Assembly: GCA_031404455.1 (NCBI GenBank)
Contig: JANNHP010000441.1
Span: 1 to 15,465, forward strand
DNA from: JANNHP01 sp031404455
GTDB taxonomy: Bacteria; Planctomycetota; JAJSAM01; JAJVHW01
Direction of reading: 5' to 3'
Length of the DNA: 15,465 nt
The position numbers were made by a program, and so were the translations under genes. Shown piece after piece: positions 1 through 7,189 of this stretch. Position 1 is the stretch's first letter; each line of letters begins with the position of its first letter. The notes below the pieces were generated by a model that was not told the origin of the DNA, ran no database searches, and was given only the letters and a program-made list of their open reading frames with translations.

Positions 1-159
1 GAGGCAGGCTGCGCCGATCACCGACTGGCGCACGGCGATCGCGAAGTGCCGCCACCCGCTCCGAGCATGGAGCTTCCTCAGTTCCTCGCCCGGGACGGCA
101 AGGACGAGGCGTGAAGGCAAGCCGTCGATGTGGTCCTTGTAATAGCCGCGCCCGGCCAT
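1..159 (-). CDS. Unrecognised protein, N-terminal fragment (runs off left edge)
   Basis: An open frame reads leftwards from an ATG at 159 for 53 codons to the window edge, so only the N-terminus is present. It begins MAGRGYYKDHIDGL and contains the segment RSGWRHFAIAVRQ. I recognise no family. Three things support it as a gene: a GAGGAG Shine-Dalgarno at 164-169, four bases before the ATG; a TACAAT -10-like hexamer at 211-216 on the same strand; and third codon positions about 85% G or C. That last value is lower than in the neighbouring genes, where nearly all are G or C, so the gene may be less adapted or recently acquired. The competing reading is a plus-strand frame open from base 1 to a TGA at 112-114; it has a poorer third-position bias, about 76%. 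The call is tentative. Confidence 0.45.
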   Translation of the reverse strand, partial: MAGRGYYKDHIDGLPSRLVLAVPGEELRKLHARSGWRHFAIAVRQSVIGAACL

Positions 160-210
160 GGCGCTCCTCGGTTCCAGCGTGGCGGTGTCGGTTGGGGTCA
201 AGGCAACGGC

Positions 211-216
211 ATTGTA
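211..216 (-). promoter_or_regulatory. Candidate -10 element of the left-edge minus-strand gene
   Basis: TACAAT on the minus strand is one base from the sigma-70 -10 consensus in a very GC-rich stretch. It would start a transcript near base 204, giving a leader of about 45 bases that contains the GAGGAG ribosome binding site. No convincing -35 is seen 16-18 bases upstream. Together with the plus-strand hexamer at 249-254 it makes 160-262 a divergent promoter region. Confidence 0.35.
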
Positions 217-248
217 GCCGTTTCCGCGACCGCGGCCCCGCGCCGGAC

Positions 249-254
249 TATCGT
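249..254 (+). promoter_or_regulatory. Candidate -10 element giving a leaderless plsY mRNA
   Basis: TATCGT (TANNNT pattern) ends 8 bases before the ATG at 263, so transcription would begin at or within a base or two of the start codon. No Shine-Dalgarno precedes this ATG or the in-frame ATG at 275. No clear -35 is visible. Confidence 0.35.
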
Positions 255-262
255 GCTGCCCG

Positions 263-889
263 ATGTCCGACGCCATGACGGCGATCCTCTGTGCGACGGC
301 CTCGTTCGCCGTGGGCTCGATTCCGTGGGGTCTCCTCGTCGGGAGATGGGTCGCAGGCGTGGACGTCCGCACGATCGGCAGCGGCAACGTCGGGGCGACG
401 AACGTGTCGCGCGCGCTCGGCGGGAAGTGGTTCTTCGTCGTCCTCGTCCTCGACGCGGCGAAGGGCGCGGGACCGGTCCTGGCGCTCTCCCACGTCGCGG
501 GCGAGGCGTCGTCCGACTGGCTGCGCGTCGCCTGCGGCTTCGCGGCGGTGCTCGGCCACATCTTCAGCCCGTTCCTGCGCTTCAAGGGCGGCAAGGGCGT
601 GGCGACGGGCGCGGGTGTCTTCGCCGCGCTGGCGCCGCTCCCGGCGCTCTGCGCGCTCGGCCTCTTCGGCGTCGTGCTGGCGATCTCCCGGTTCATGAGT
701 CTCGCGTCGATGGTGGCCGCCGCGGCACTCGGGCCGCTGGCTCTCGTCTTCCGTGAGCCTGTGCCGGAAGTGGTGTTCGGCGCGGTCGTCGCCGCCGTGG
801 TGATCGCGCGGCACCGCGCGAACCTGGGGCGCATCGCCGCGGGCACCGAGCCGCGTGTCTTCCGGAAGAAGGAGACGCAGGTTGGCTGA
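263..889 (+). CDS. plsY: Acyl-phosphate:glycerol-3-phosphate acyltransferase PlsY
   Basis: This integral inner-membrane enzyme transfers an acyl group from acyl-phosphate to sn-glycerol-3-phosphate, the first acylation of phospholipid synthesis. The 208-residue product has the usual family length and all the family signatures: GSIPWG near residue 18, SGNVGATN at 40-47, DAAKG at 64-68, the phosphate-binding GHIFSPFLRFKGGKGVAT-type loop at 98-115, and the HRANLGR...GTE motif at 184-196. Hydrophobic segments lie between the motifs (about 5-28, 57-78, 88-103, 116-142, 147-163, 167-183), as in other PlsY proteins. It overlaps the TTG start of gpsA by 8 bases, so the enzyme that makes glycerol-3-phosphate and the one that acylates it are co-transcribed. 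The start at 263 has no Shine-Dalgarno; ATG 275 is an alternative that would remove four residues. Confidence 0.95.
   Translation: MSDAMTAILCATASFAVGSIPWGLLVGRWVAGVDVRTIGSGNVGATNVSRALGGKWFFVVLVLDAAKGAGPVLALSHVAGEASSDWLRVACGFAAVLGHIFSPFLRFKGGKGVATGAGVFAALAPLPALCALGLFGVVLAISRFMSLASMVAAAALGPLALVFREPVPEVVFGAVVAAVVIARHRANLGRIAAGTEPRVFRKKETQVG
868..875 (+). promoter_or_regulatory. Ribosome binding site that fixes the gpsA start
   Basis: GAAGGAGA lies inside the last codons of plsY, six bases upstream of TTG 882. An in-frame GTG at 855 would give a longer protein with an arginine-rich extension, but it lies before this site and has no ribosome binding site of its own. TTG 882 is therefore the better start. 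Confidence 0.7.
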
Positions 890-1901
890 CGGAATCGCTT
901 CGCGGCAGGTGGTCACGGTCCTCGGCAACGGCGGATGGGGCACCGCCCTGGCACTCGCTGCCCTGCAGAACGGCCACGACGTCCGCCTCTGGGGCGTGGA
1001 GCCCGAGTACGTCGCGGAGACGGCGAAGACGCGCACGAATCCCCGGTACCTGCCCGGCATCGCGCTGCCCGCGGCGCTCGTCGTCACGAGTGACGCCGCA
1101 CTCGCCGCGCGGGGCGCGACGCTGCTCGTGTCCGCCATCCCCACGCAGTACCTCCGCGCCACGCTGACGAAGCTCGCCCCCGACATCGCCGCGGGCGTCC
1201 CCGTCGTCTCGGTGACGAAGGGTGTCGAGAACGCCACGCTGCGCCGTCCGAGCGAGGTGATCGCCGAGACGCTCGGCGCGCGCGGCGTCGCCGTGCTCTC
1301 GGGGCCGTCGCACGCCGAGGAGGTTGCGCGCGGCGGGCCGACGTCGGTCGTCGTCGCGTCGAAGGACGCGGACCTCTGCGTCACGGTGCAGCGCGCGCTC
1401 GGCACCGACCGCCTGCGCATCTACGCGACGGACGACCTCCTCGGCGTCGAACTCGCCGCGGCGATGAAGAACGTCATCGCGATCGCGGCGGGCGCCTGCG
1501 ACGGGCTCGGTCTCGGCGACAACGCGAAGGCGGCGCTCATCACGCGCGGCAACGCCGAGATCACGCGTCTCGGCCGCGCGCTCGGCGCCCGGCCCGAGAC
1601 GTTCGCGGGCCTCGCGGGCATCGGCGACCTCATCACCACCTGCACGAGCCGCCACGGCCGCAACCGCGCCGTCGGCGAGCGCCTCGGGCGCGGAGAGAAG
1701 ATCGACGACATCCTCGCGTCGATGGTGCAGGTCGCGGAGGGCGTGCGCACCGCGGAGAGCGTCGTCGGCCTCGCGAAGTCCGTCGGCATCGAGATGCCCA
1801 TCAGCGAGCAGGTCCACCGCATCCTCTTCGGCGGCCAGAGCCCCAGGGCTGCGCTGCACGCCCTGATGACTCGCGCGCAGCGTTCCGAGCGCGAGGTCTG
1901 A
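882..1901 (+). CDS. gpsA: NAD(P)-dependent glycerol-3-phosphate dehydrogenase GpsA
   Basis: This cytosolic enzyme reduces dihydroxyacetone phosphate to sn-glycerol-3-phosphate, the backbone substrate used by PlsY. The product is 339 residues, typical for the family. Visible features are the Rossmann nucleotide-binding loop GNGGWGTALA at about 15-24, a VTKGVE segment at 111-116, LSGPSHAEEVARGGPT at 139-154, the catalytic lysine in AAMKNVIAIAAGACDGLGLGDN (Lys196), the following NAKAALITRG segment, and AGIGDLITTCTSRHGRNRAVG at 245-265. The start is TTG at 882 with a good AAGGAGA ribosome binding site; the gene overlaps the plsY stop by 8 bases, so translation is probably coupled. No intact terminator follows. 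The next gene begins 46 bases later with its own promoter-like hexamer. Confidence 0.96.
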   Translation: MADGIASRQVVTVLGNGGWGTALALAALQNGHDVRLWGVEPEYVAETAKTRTNPRYLPGIALPAALVVTSDAALAARGATLLVSAIPTQYLRATLTKLAPDIAAGVPVVSVTKGVENATLRRPSEVIAETLGARGVAVLSGPSHAEEVARGGPTSVVVASKDADLCVTVQRALGTDRLRIYATDDLLGVELAAAMKNVIAIAAGACDGLGLGDNAKAALITRGNAEITRLGRALGARPETFAGLAGIGDLITTCTSRHGRNRAVGERLGRGEKIDDILASMVQVAEGVRTAESVVGLAKSVGIEMPISEQVHRILFGGQSPRAALHALMTRAQRSEREV

Positions 1902-1935
1902 CGGCCCCGTCCCCCCACGTTCCGGCAAGCGCGCC

Positions 1936-1941
1936 TACATT
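1936..1941 (+). promoter_or_regulatory. Candidate -10 element giving a leaderless mRNA for the first HEAT-repeat gene
   Basis: TACATT ends six bases before the ATG at 1948. That places the expected transcription start on or next to the A of the start codon. The 46-base gap after gpsA holds no Shine-Dalgarno. I could not identify a -35. Confidence 0.45.
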
Positions 1942-1947
1942 CGGCGC

Positions 1948-4368
1948 ATGCACAGACCGGGATGGATGTCGGCTCCGTTCCTCCTCGTCGCGATCGCGGC
2001 GACGGCTCTCGCGGGACCCGACGAATGGGCGCGCGAACTGCGGCACAAGGACGTGATCGTGCGGTTCGGGGCGGTCGACGCGGCCGTCCGCGCGGGCGGC
2101 AAGGAAGGCGAGGCGCTTCTCCTCCTGGCCCTTCGCAACGACGACTGGGAGGTGGTCGAACGCGCGGCGGCGGCGCTCGCGACCCGCGGCAGCGCACAGG
2201 CGGCCGACAAACTGTCGGCGCTCTGCATCGACGGTCCGGTCCGGCGCGTCCGCGAAGCGGCGGCGCGTTCCGCCGCGAAGATCGACCCCGCGCGGACGGT
2301 CGCGTTCCTCGCGAAGGCGGCGCGGGGCGCGGACGCGGTCCGCGCGTTCGAGGCGCTCGCGGCCGTCGTCGAGACGGGTCCCAACGCCGCGGCGGCGATC
2401 GTCGTCGATGAGGGACTGAGTCCCTCCACGCGCCGCGCGCCTGACCGTTCGGGGCCGCGCGCGCGCGACCCGGTGCGCGCCGCAGCCGCGTCCGCGATCG
2501 GCGCCTTCCCGCTCGCCGAGCGCGCGGCGCTGCTCTCGCGCCTCGCGCTCGATCCCGACCCGGCGGTCGCGTCGTCCGCGCTCGACGCAGCGGCGCGCGC
2601 CCCCGACGTCACGTTCGTCCGCGAGCTCGTCGCGGCGTTGATGGCGCCGTCGCTGCCGGAGTGCGTGGAGCGACGGATCCGCATCGCCGTGCACGCGGCG
2701 GTCGCGGGCCGTCCGCAGGGCTACGACCCCGTGCGCGCCGCGAAGCCGGTCCTCGATGCGGTGGCGCCCGCACCGTCGGCCGAGGCCGCGGAGCGCGCCG
2801 TCCGGCTGATGGGAATCCTCGCCGCCGCCCCGACGACGTCGTCGCCCGGGATGCCCGACGAGCGACTCGTCGGCGCGACGGTACTCGCCCTCAAGAACGC
2901 CGCCGCGCACTCCGACTCCGGTGTCCGCGCGGCCGCGGCCGCGTCGCTCGGCCGCATCGCGGCGGAAGCGTGCGCGCCGACTCTCGCCTGGCTCGCGTCG
3001 AACGACGGCGATGCCCACGTCCGCATCGTCGCCGTCCATTCGCTCGCGCGGTGCGGCGGCGCGAAGGACCGCGACGCGCTCGCAGTGCTGGCGCTCCGCG
3101 TCATCGACGCCGACCGCGAGGTGCGCGAGGAGGCCGCGGCGGCTCTCGGAGTCCCGGGCGTGCCCGAAGCCGTGCCGCTCCTCGCGAAAGCGGTCGAACG
3201 GGCACTCTCCGATCCGCGCGATCCCGACTGGCGGACGGCGACGGTGGCGCTCGTGTCGCTCGGCCGCACGCGAGACGGCGCGGCGCTTCCCGTGCTGCGC
3301 CGCTGGCTCCGCGATCCCGCGGACTGGCGGACACGCGCCTCCGCCGCGGCGGGCCTCGGGCGTCTGCGCTCGGCTGCAGCCGTCCCCGACCTTGTCGACG
3401 CCCTCGACGACAAGTCCGCGAGCGTCCGCGCGACGGCGCTGGAGTCGCTCGTTCCGCTCGCCGGCAGGAACCTCGGCCCCGCGTCAAAGGCGTGGCGCGC
3501 GTGGTGGCACGAACAATCGACCGGATTCGTCGTCCCGCCGCCGGTCGAATCCCTTCCCCGCGCGACGGACGAACGATACGGCTCGACACCAGCCGAGGCG
3601 TTCGCGGGGTTCGACGTCATCCTGAACCGCGGTGCCTCGGGCGACGGCGCGCACGAGAGCTTCGACCACGAGGGCGTCGCGTACCGCGTCTGCCGGCCGG
3701 GCGGCATCGAGGCCGCGGGCCTGCACCCGGCGGCGCTCGTCGTCTGCGGCGCGGGCGAGGTCTCGGCGCAGGACGTCGACGCGCTCGCGTGGTTCGTCCG
3801 CGCGGGCGGGCTCCTCGCGACGACCGGCTTCGACCTCCAGCTCTCGCTGGCGAAGGTGTGCCCGGGCCGCGTCCGCGCCGCCGAGGGCGCGCCCGACGCG
3901 AAGACGAAGCGCCCGCTCGTCCCGCTCTCGGCGTGCGCGCCGTGGGACCCGAGCGCGGACGGCGTCTTCGCCCGCGGCGCACGGACGTCCCGTCTCGCGA
4001 CCCCGCGTCTCTTCATCGAGGTGCTCGACCCGGACCGCGTCGAGGTTCCGGTCGACAGCCCCGAGGCCGCGGCGTCGTGGGGTCCGTCGAACCTCTGCTG
4101 CTGGACCCGCGCGGGGCACGGGCTCGCCGCCGACTTCGCGACGCAGGTCGACGCAGGCGGCGCCGCATACTTCGCCGGCCTCGGAAACTCCGCGGAGCGC
4201 GCGGCGTTCGCCATGGACCAGATGGGCGTGGACCACGCGGAGCTCCGGCTCCTGAAGTCGCGCAACGTCTTCGACAGCGCGGCCCGCTGCGGCGCCGAGA
4301 TCCTCGAACTCTCCCACTTCCGCCTGCTCGCGAACCTGGTCCGCGCGTCCCGCCGGACGGGACCGTAG
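1948..4368 (+). CDS. Exported HEAT-repeat protein with C-terminal GATase/ThuA-like domain (paralog 1)
   Basis: The 806-residue product starts with a short basic stretch and a hydrophobic segment ending in ATALAGPDEW, a likely Sec signal peptide with cleavage near residue 23. Residues about 25-525 form an alpha-helical solenoid of HEAT-like repeats of 30-35 residues; recurring units such as DDWEVVERAAAALATRG and DREVREEAAAALGVPGVPEAVPLL are plain. A WRAWWH segment closes the solenoid. From about residue 551 comes an alpha/beta domain (FDVILNR..., PAALVVCGAGEVSAQDVDALAWFVRAGGLL). It resembles the class I glutamine amidotransferase/ThuA fold, but I see no Cys-His catalytic pair, so it may bind rather than catalyse. 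A second tract (DPDRVEVPVDSPEAA..WG) matches the downstream gene closely. HEAT solenoids generally bind proteins; no substrate can be named. It appears more diverged than its neighbour. Confidence 0.85.
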   Translation: MHRPGWMSAPFLLVAIAATALAGPDEWARELRHKDVIVRFGAVDAAVRAGGKEGEALLLLALRNDDWEVVERAAAALATRGSAQAADKLSALCIDGPVRRVREAAARSAAKIDPARTVAFLAKAARGADAVRAFEALAAVVETGPNAAAAIVVDEGLSPSTRRAPDRSGPRARDPVRAAAASAIGAFPLAERAALLSRLALDPDPAVASSALDAAARAPDVTFVRELVAALMAPSLPECVERRIRIAVHAAVAGRPQGYDPVRAAKPVLDAVAPAPSAEAAERAVRLMGILAAAPTTSSPGMPDERLVGATVLALKNAAAHSDSGVRAAAAASLGRIAAEACAPTLAWLASNDGDAHVRIVAVHSLARCGGAKDRDALAVLALRVIDADREVREEAAAALGVPGVPEAVPLLAKAVERALSDPRDPDWRTATVALVSLGRTRDGAALPVLRRWLRDPADWRTRASAAAGLGRLRSAAAVPDLVDALDDKSASVRATALESLVPLAGRNLGPASKAWRAWWHEQSTGFVVPPPVESLPRATDERYGSTPAEAFAGFDVILNRGASGDGAHESFDHEGVAYRVCRPGGIEAAGLHPAALVVCGAGEVSAQDVDALAWFVRAGGLLATTGFDLQLSLAKVCPGRVRAAEGAPDAKTKRPLVPLSACAPWDPSADGVFARGARTSRLATPRLFIEVLDPDRVEVPVDSPEAAASWGPSNLCCWTRAGHGLAADFATQVDAGGAAYFAGLGNSAERAAFAMDQMGVDHAELRLLKSRNVFDSAARCGAEILELSHFRLLANLVRASRRTGP

Positions 4369-4382
4369 ACGCTGTCCCGTCC
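4355..4382 (+). terminator. Perfect 9-bp hairpin across the stop codon of HEAT paralog 1
   Basis: GGACGGGAC (4355-4363) and GTCCCGTCC (4374-4382) are exact inverted complements around a 10-base loop that contains the TAG stop. There is no T-tract, so it may act as a Rho-dependent or RNA-stabilising end rather than a classical intrinsic terminator. It lies just before the -10-like hexamer of the next gene and so could insulate the two paralogs. Confidence 0.4.
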
Positions 4383-4390
4383 CCGGGCAG

Positions 4391-4396
4391 TAGCAT
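4391..4396 (+). promoter_or_regulatory. Candidate -10 element giving a leaderless mRNA for the second HEAT-repeat gene
   Basis: TAGCAT ends seven bases before ATG 4404, in a 35-base intergenic gap with no Shine-Dalgarno. Any -35 would lie around 4368-4373, in the loop of the upstream hairpin; it does not match a consensus. Confidence 0.35.
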
Positions 4397-4403
4397 CCGC
4401 GGC

Positions 4404-6878
4404 ATGACGACACCGCTGCGCCGCGCGCTCTTCGCGACCGCCCTCTTCGTCCTCTCGCTCTCGATCGCTTCCGACGCGCTGCCCGGCGATCCGGCGAAGG
4501 ACCTGAAGGACAAGGACGTGAAGATCCGCCTCGCGACGGTCGAGTCGCTCGCCGCGTGCGGCGGCGCCGAGGCGGAGGCGTTGCTCCTCGCAGCGCTGAA
4601 GGACAAGGACTGGGAGGTCGTCGAGCGCGCGGCCGCGGCGCTCGGCACGAAGGGCGGACCGGCGTCCGTCGAGGCGCTCCGCGACCTCGCGCTCACGGGA
4701 CCGATCCGTCGGATCCGGATCATCGCCGCGCGCTCGCTCGGCCGGATCGACGCGGCGTGGGCGATCGAGGAGGTCGGCAAACGCACGCGCAGCCGCGACG
4801 CCGTGCGCGCGTTCCAGGCGCTCGGAGCCATCTCCAGCAAGACGCCGAACGACGCTGTGGCGGAACTCATCGACGAGGGCCTCAAGCACTCGAAGTCGCA
4901 CGACGTCGTCAAGCTCGGCTACTACGACCGCGATCCCGTGCGCGAGGCCGCCGCGGCGGCGCTGACCGGCGCACCGCTCGGGATGCGCGTCGCGCGCGTG
5001 CAGAAGCTGATGTTCGACCCGGACATCGCCGTCGCCTCGGCCGCGATCGAGAGCGTGATCGCGGCGCCCGACCCGGAGTTCATCCCCGTGCTGCTCACGG
5101 GACTCGCGGCCGGCTCGATCAACGACTGCGTCGAGCGCCGCCTGCGCAACGCGCTCCGCGCGATCGTCTCGGCGCAGACGCCCGGTCCGGACGCACTGCG
5201 CGTCGCGAAGCCGATCCTCGACGCCGTTGCGGGCGCCGCGGCGCCCGAGTCGGCCGCGCGGCTCGCCCGCCTGATCGGCGAACTCGGGAAGGCGCCGCCG
5301 CCGCCCTCGCCGGACGACGCGCCCCCGAAGGAAGGCGAGGCGCCGAAGCCCGCGCCGGTCGCGCTCCTCGACGCCGACGCCTGTGTGCACGCGCTGATGC
5401 CGGCCATCACCCACGCCGACCCGCGTCCGCGCGGCGCGGCGGTCATCGCCATGGGCAAGATCCGGTCCTTCACGTCGCTCCCCCACGTCATCGGCGGCGC
5501 GGGCGACACCGACGCGCGCGTCCGTCTGCTCGCGGTGCGCACGCTCGCGACGGTGCTCGGCGCCACGGACCCGAAGGCCTTCAAGGTGCTGAGCGACGGC
5601 CTCGGCGACGCCGATCCGCTCGTGCGCGAGGAGTCCGCGGTCGCGCTCGGCGTGAAGGGACTCACCGGCGCGATCCCGTCGCTCACGAAAGTCGTGGACG
5701 ACTCCATGGCCGACCGGAAGGGAACGAAGTGGGCGCTCGCCACCGTGGCGCTCGTGTCCATGGGCAAGACGCAGGACCCGGCTGCGGTCGAACCGCTGAC
5801 GCGGATCTCGAAGGAGGCGAAGGACTGGCGCACCGCGGCGTCCGCGGTCGTCGGTCTCGGCCGTCTCCAGCACCCCGACGCGGTCGATCCGATGATCGAC
5901 GCGCTCGACGCGAAGGACGAGTGCGTCCGCGCTTGCGCGTTCGAGTTCCTGCGCCGCCTCTCGTCGAAGGAGATCCCCGCCGACAGCCGTTCGTGGCGCG
6001 CGTGGTGGAAGGTGACGCGCCCGAACTACATCTTCGTCGACCGCGTGGAGGAGGCGCGCAAGTCGCGGAAGTACGGCTACGCGCCGTCGATCGAGGGTCT
6101 CTACACCGGCCTCGACGTCGTGGTGATGGGCTCGATCGGCGGCGGCGACCACATCGAGGACCTGCTGAAGACCATGAAGATCCAGCACCGCGTCATTCTC
6201 TCGCCGCGGGTCAAGCAGGCGGCGCTCCACCCGTACGCGCTCTTCGTCTCGAACTGCTGGGGCAAGATCGGCGAGGACGACACCGAGGCGCTCGCGTGGT
6301 TCGTGCGCGCCGGCGGCTACCTCTTCTCCTCGTGCTGGGCGCTGCACGAGACGGTGGTGAAGGTCTACCCCGGCGTCGTGCGCCGGTTCATGACGAAGAG
6401 CAAGGGCAACGACGTCGTGGACTTCACCCCCATCGCGAAGCCGTGCATCCCCGACGACCCGTTCCTCGACAGCGTGTTCGACGATTGGACGCAGCCGCAG
6501 TACGTGCTCGAGGGTGCCTATCTCCTCGAGGTGCTCGACCCGGACCGCTGCGAGGTGCTGATCGACAGCCCGCAGGCCGCGACCACGTGGGGCAGCGGCG
6601 GCATGGCCGCGTGGTTCAACGCGGGCCACGGCGTGATCCTCGACTCGGTCAACCACTTCAGCCACCAGGGCTACCACCACGCCAACTGGCTGAAGACCGC
6701 CGAGGACCGCATGGCGTACGCGATGGACCACATGGGCATCACGTACCTGGACCTCCGCCTCTTCGCCGACCGCAAGGTGTTCGACACCAAGCAGGACGCC
6801 GAGAAGGAGGTGACGGACGAATCTGCGTTCCGGTTCATCTCGAACTTCGTCCGCTACAAGCGGCGCGTCGACCTGTAG
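4404..6878 (+). CDS. Exported HEAT-repeat protein with C-terminal GATase/ThuA-like domain (paralog 2)
   Basis: The product is 824 residues. A signal peptide (LRRALFATALFVLSLSIASDALPG) is followed by a HEAT-repeat solenoid from about 30 to 530, with units such as KDWEVVERAAAALGTKGG and DPLVREESAVALGVKGLTGAIPSL. A proline-rich insertion at about 297-322 (PPPPSPDDAPPKEGEAPKP) looks like a flexible linker and is much reduced in paralog 1. SWRAWWK ends the solenoid. The C-terminal alpha/beta domain begins near 562 and contains YALFVSNCWGKIGEDDTEALAWFVRAGG, SSCWALHE and DPDRCEVLIDSPQAATTWG. It resembles ThuA/GATase1-like domains, with a cysteine in SNCWG and another in SSCW where paralog 1 has different residues. 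The frame is open far upstream into paralog 1, but coding similarity begins only at this ATG and aligns from the signal peptide onward. Extracytoplasmic location is inferred; function is unknown. Confidence 0.87.
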   Translation: MTTPLRRALFATALFVLSLSIASDALPGDPAKDLKDKDVKIRLATVESLAACGGAEAEALLLAALKDKDWEVVERAAAALGTKGGPASVEALRDLALTGPIRRIRIIAARSLGRIDAAWAIEEVGKRTRSRDAVRAFQALGAISSKTPNDAVAELIDEGLKHSKSHDVVKLGYYDRDPVREAAAAALTGAPLGMRVARVQKLMFDPDIAVASAAIESVIAAPDPEFIPVLLTGLAAGSINDCVERRLRNALRAIVSAQTPGPDALRVAKPILDAVAGAAAPESAARLARLIGELGKAPPPPSPDDAPPKEGEAPKPAPVALLDADACVHALMPAITHADPRPRGAAVIAMGKIRSFTSLPHVIGGAGDTDARVRLLAVRTLATVLGATDPKAFKVLSDGLGDADPLVREESAVALGVKGLTGAIPSLTKVVDDSMADRKGTKWALATVALVSMGKTQDPAAVEPLTRISKEAKDWRTAASAVVGLGRLQHPDAVDPMIDALDAKDECVRACAFEFLRRLSSKEIPADSRSWRAWWKVTRPNYIFVDRVEEARKSRKYGYAPSIEGLYTGLDVVVMGSIGGGDHIEDLLKTMKIQHRVILSPRVKQAALHPYALFVSNCWGKIGEDDTEALAWFVRAGGYLFSSCWALHETVVKVYPGVVRRFMTKSKGNDVVDFTPIAKPCIPDDPFLDSVFDDWTQPQYVLEGAYLLEVLDPDRCEVLIDSPQAATTWGSGGMAAWFNAGHGVILDSVNHFSHQGYHHANWLKTAEDRMAYAMDHMGITYLDLRLFADRKVFDTKQDAEKEVTDESAFRFISNFVRYKRRVDL

Positions 6879-6923
6879 GAGTCCGTCCGACGCGGGACGA
6901 CGTCTTCGGCGGTCGGACTCCTA
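6876..6923 (+). terminator. Hairpin at the end of HEAT paralog 2
   Basis: The 5' arm at 6876-6891 starts with the TAG stop itself (TAGGAGTCCGTCCGAC). The 3' arm at 6912-6923 is GTCGGACTCCTA. Twelve base pairs can form if four bases (GTCC) bulge from the 5' arm, or ten uninterrupted pairs in an alternative register. The loop is about 20 bases, and no T-run follows. It is a plausible transcript end before a non-coding stretch of about 260 bases. Confidence 0.45.
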
Positions 6924-7170
6924 CACACGCGCGGTCGCGTCGCCGTCGAGTTCGGACCCCGTCGGCCGCGCCACTCGTCCAGTCATCGATTCGCCTCGCC
7001 TCGCGCGCGGATTCCGCACGCAACGAGACACGCCGGTCGCCGCGACGTCGGCGGCCATCAGCCTGCTGATCGAGCCTGCGACGGGCCCGGCCATCCCCGC
7101 GGCGCGTAACGAAACCCCGTCGCGTCCGGAGTGTTCATGGATGCACGAGCGCGGCGCCGCAGCCCCGCGC
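6924..7170. other. Intergenic stretch without a recognisable gene
   Basis: No reading frame here looks coding, and I see no RNA gene. A small palindrome, ATCAGC-CT-GCTGAT, lies at 7057-7070. The promoter of the downstream exported-protein gene should be here, but no TANNNT hexamer sits in a convincing place and no -35 is seen. A slightly AT-richer spot, GTAACGAAAC, lies near 7107-7116. Confidence 0.4.
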
Positions 7171-7175
7171 TGGAC

Positions 7176-7180
7176 GGAGG
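7176..7180 (+). promoter_or_regulatory. Ribosome binding site of the two-repeat exported protein
   Basis: GGAGG lies nine bases before ATG 7190 and is the strongest Shine-Dalgarno in the plus-strand genes of the window. Confidence 0.65.
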
Positions 7181-7189
7181 ACTCTTCCC

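Noticed and set aside
1..114. Plus-strand frame open from the window edge to a TGA at 112-114, as the 3' end of a gene
   Set aside because: Third-position G+C is poorer than in the minus-strand reading, no motif is seen, and the minus reading has a ribosome binding site and -10 hexamer. It cannot be excluded.
855..881. GTG 855 as the gpsA start
   Set aside because: It adds a nine-residue arginine-rich extension, overlaps plsY further and has no ribosome binding site; TTG 882 has one at the right distance.
2661..4403. Upstream in-frame extension of HEAT paralog 2 through paralog 1
   Set aside because: The extension is an arginine-rich shadow of paralog 1; similarity between paralogs and a signal peptide begin at ATG 4404.
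2721..6731. Very long minus-strand open frame opposite the HEAT-repeat genes
   Set aside because: It is antisense to two proteins with signal peptides and clear repeats; its translation is arginine/alanine-rich with no recognisable fold, as expected where stop codons are rare in GC-rich DNA.
7057..7070. Palindrome ATCAGC-CT-GCTGAT as an operator
   Set aside because: The arms are six bases with a two-base centre and occur once; no regulator or promoter element is placed around it.
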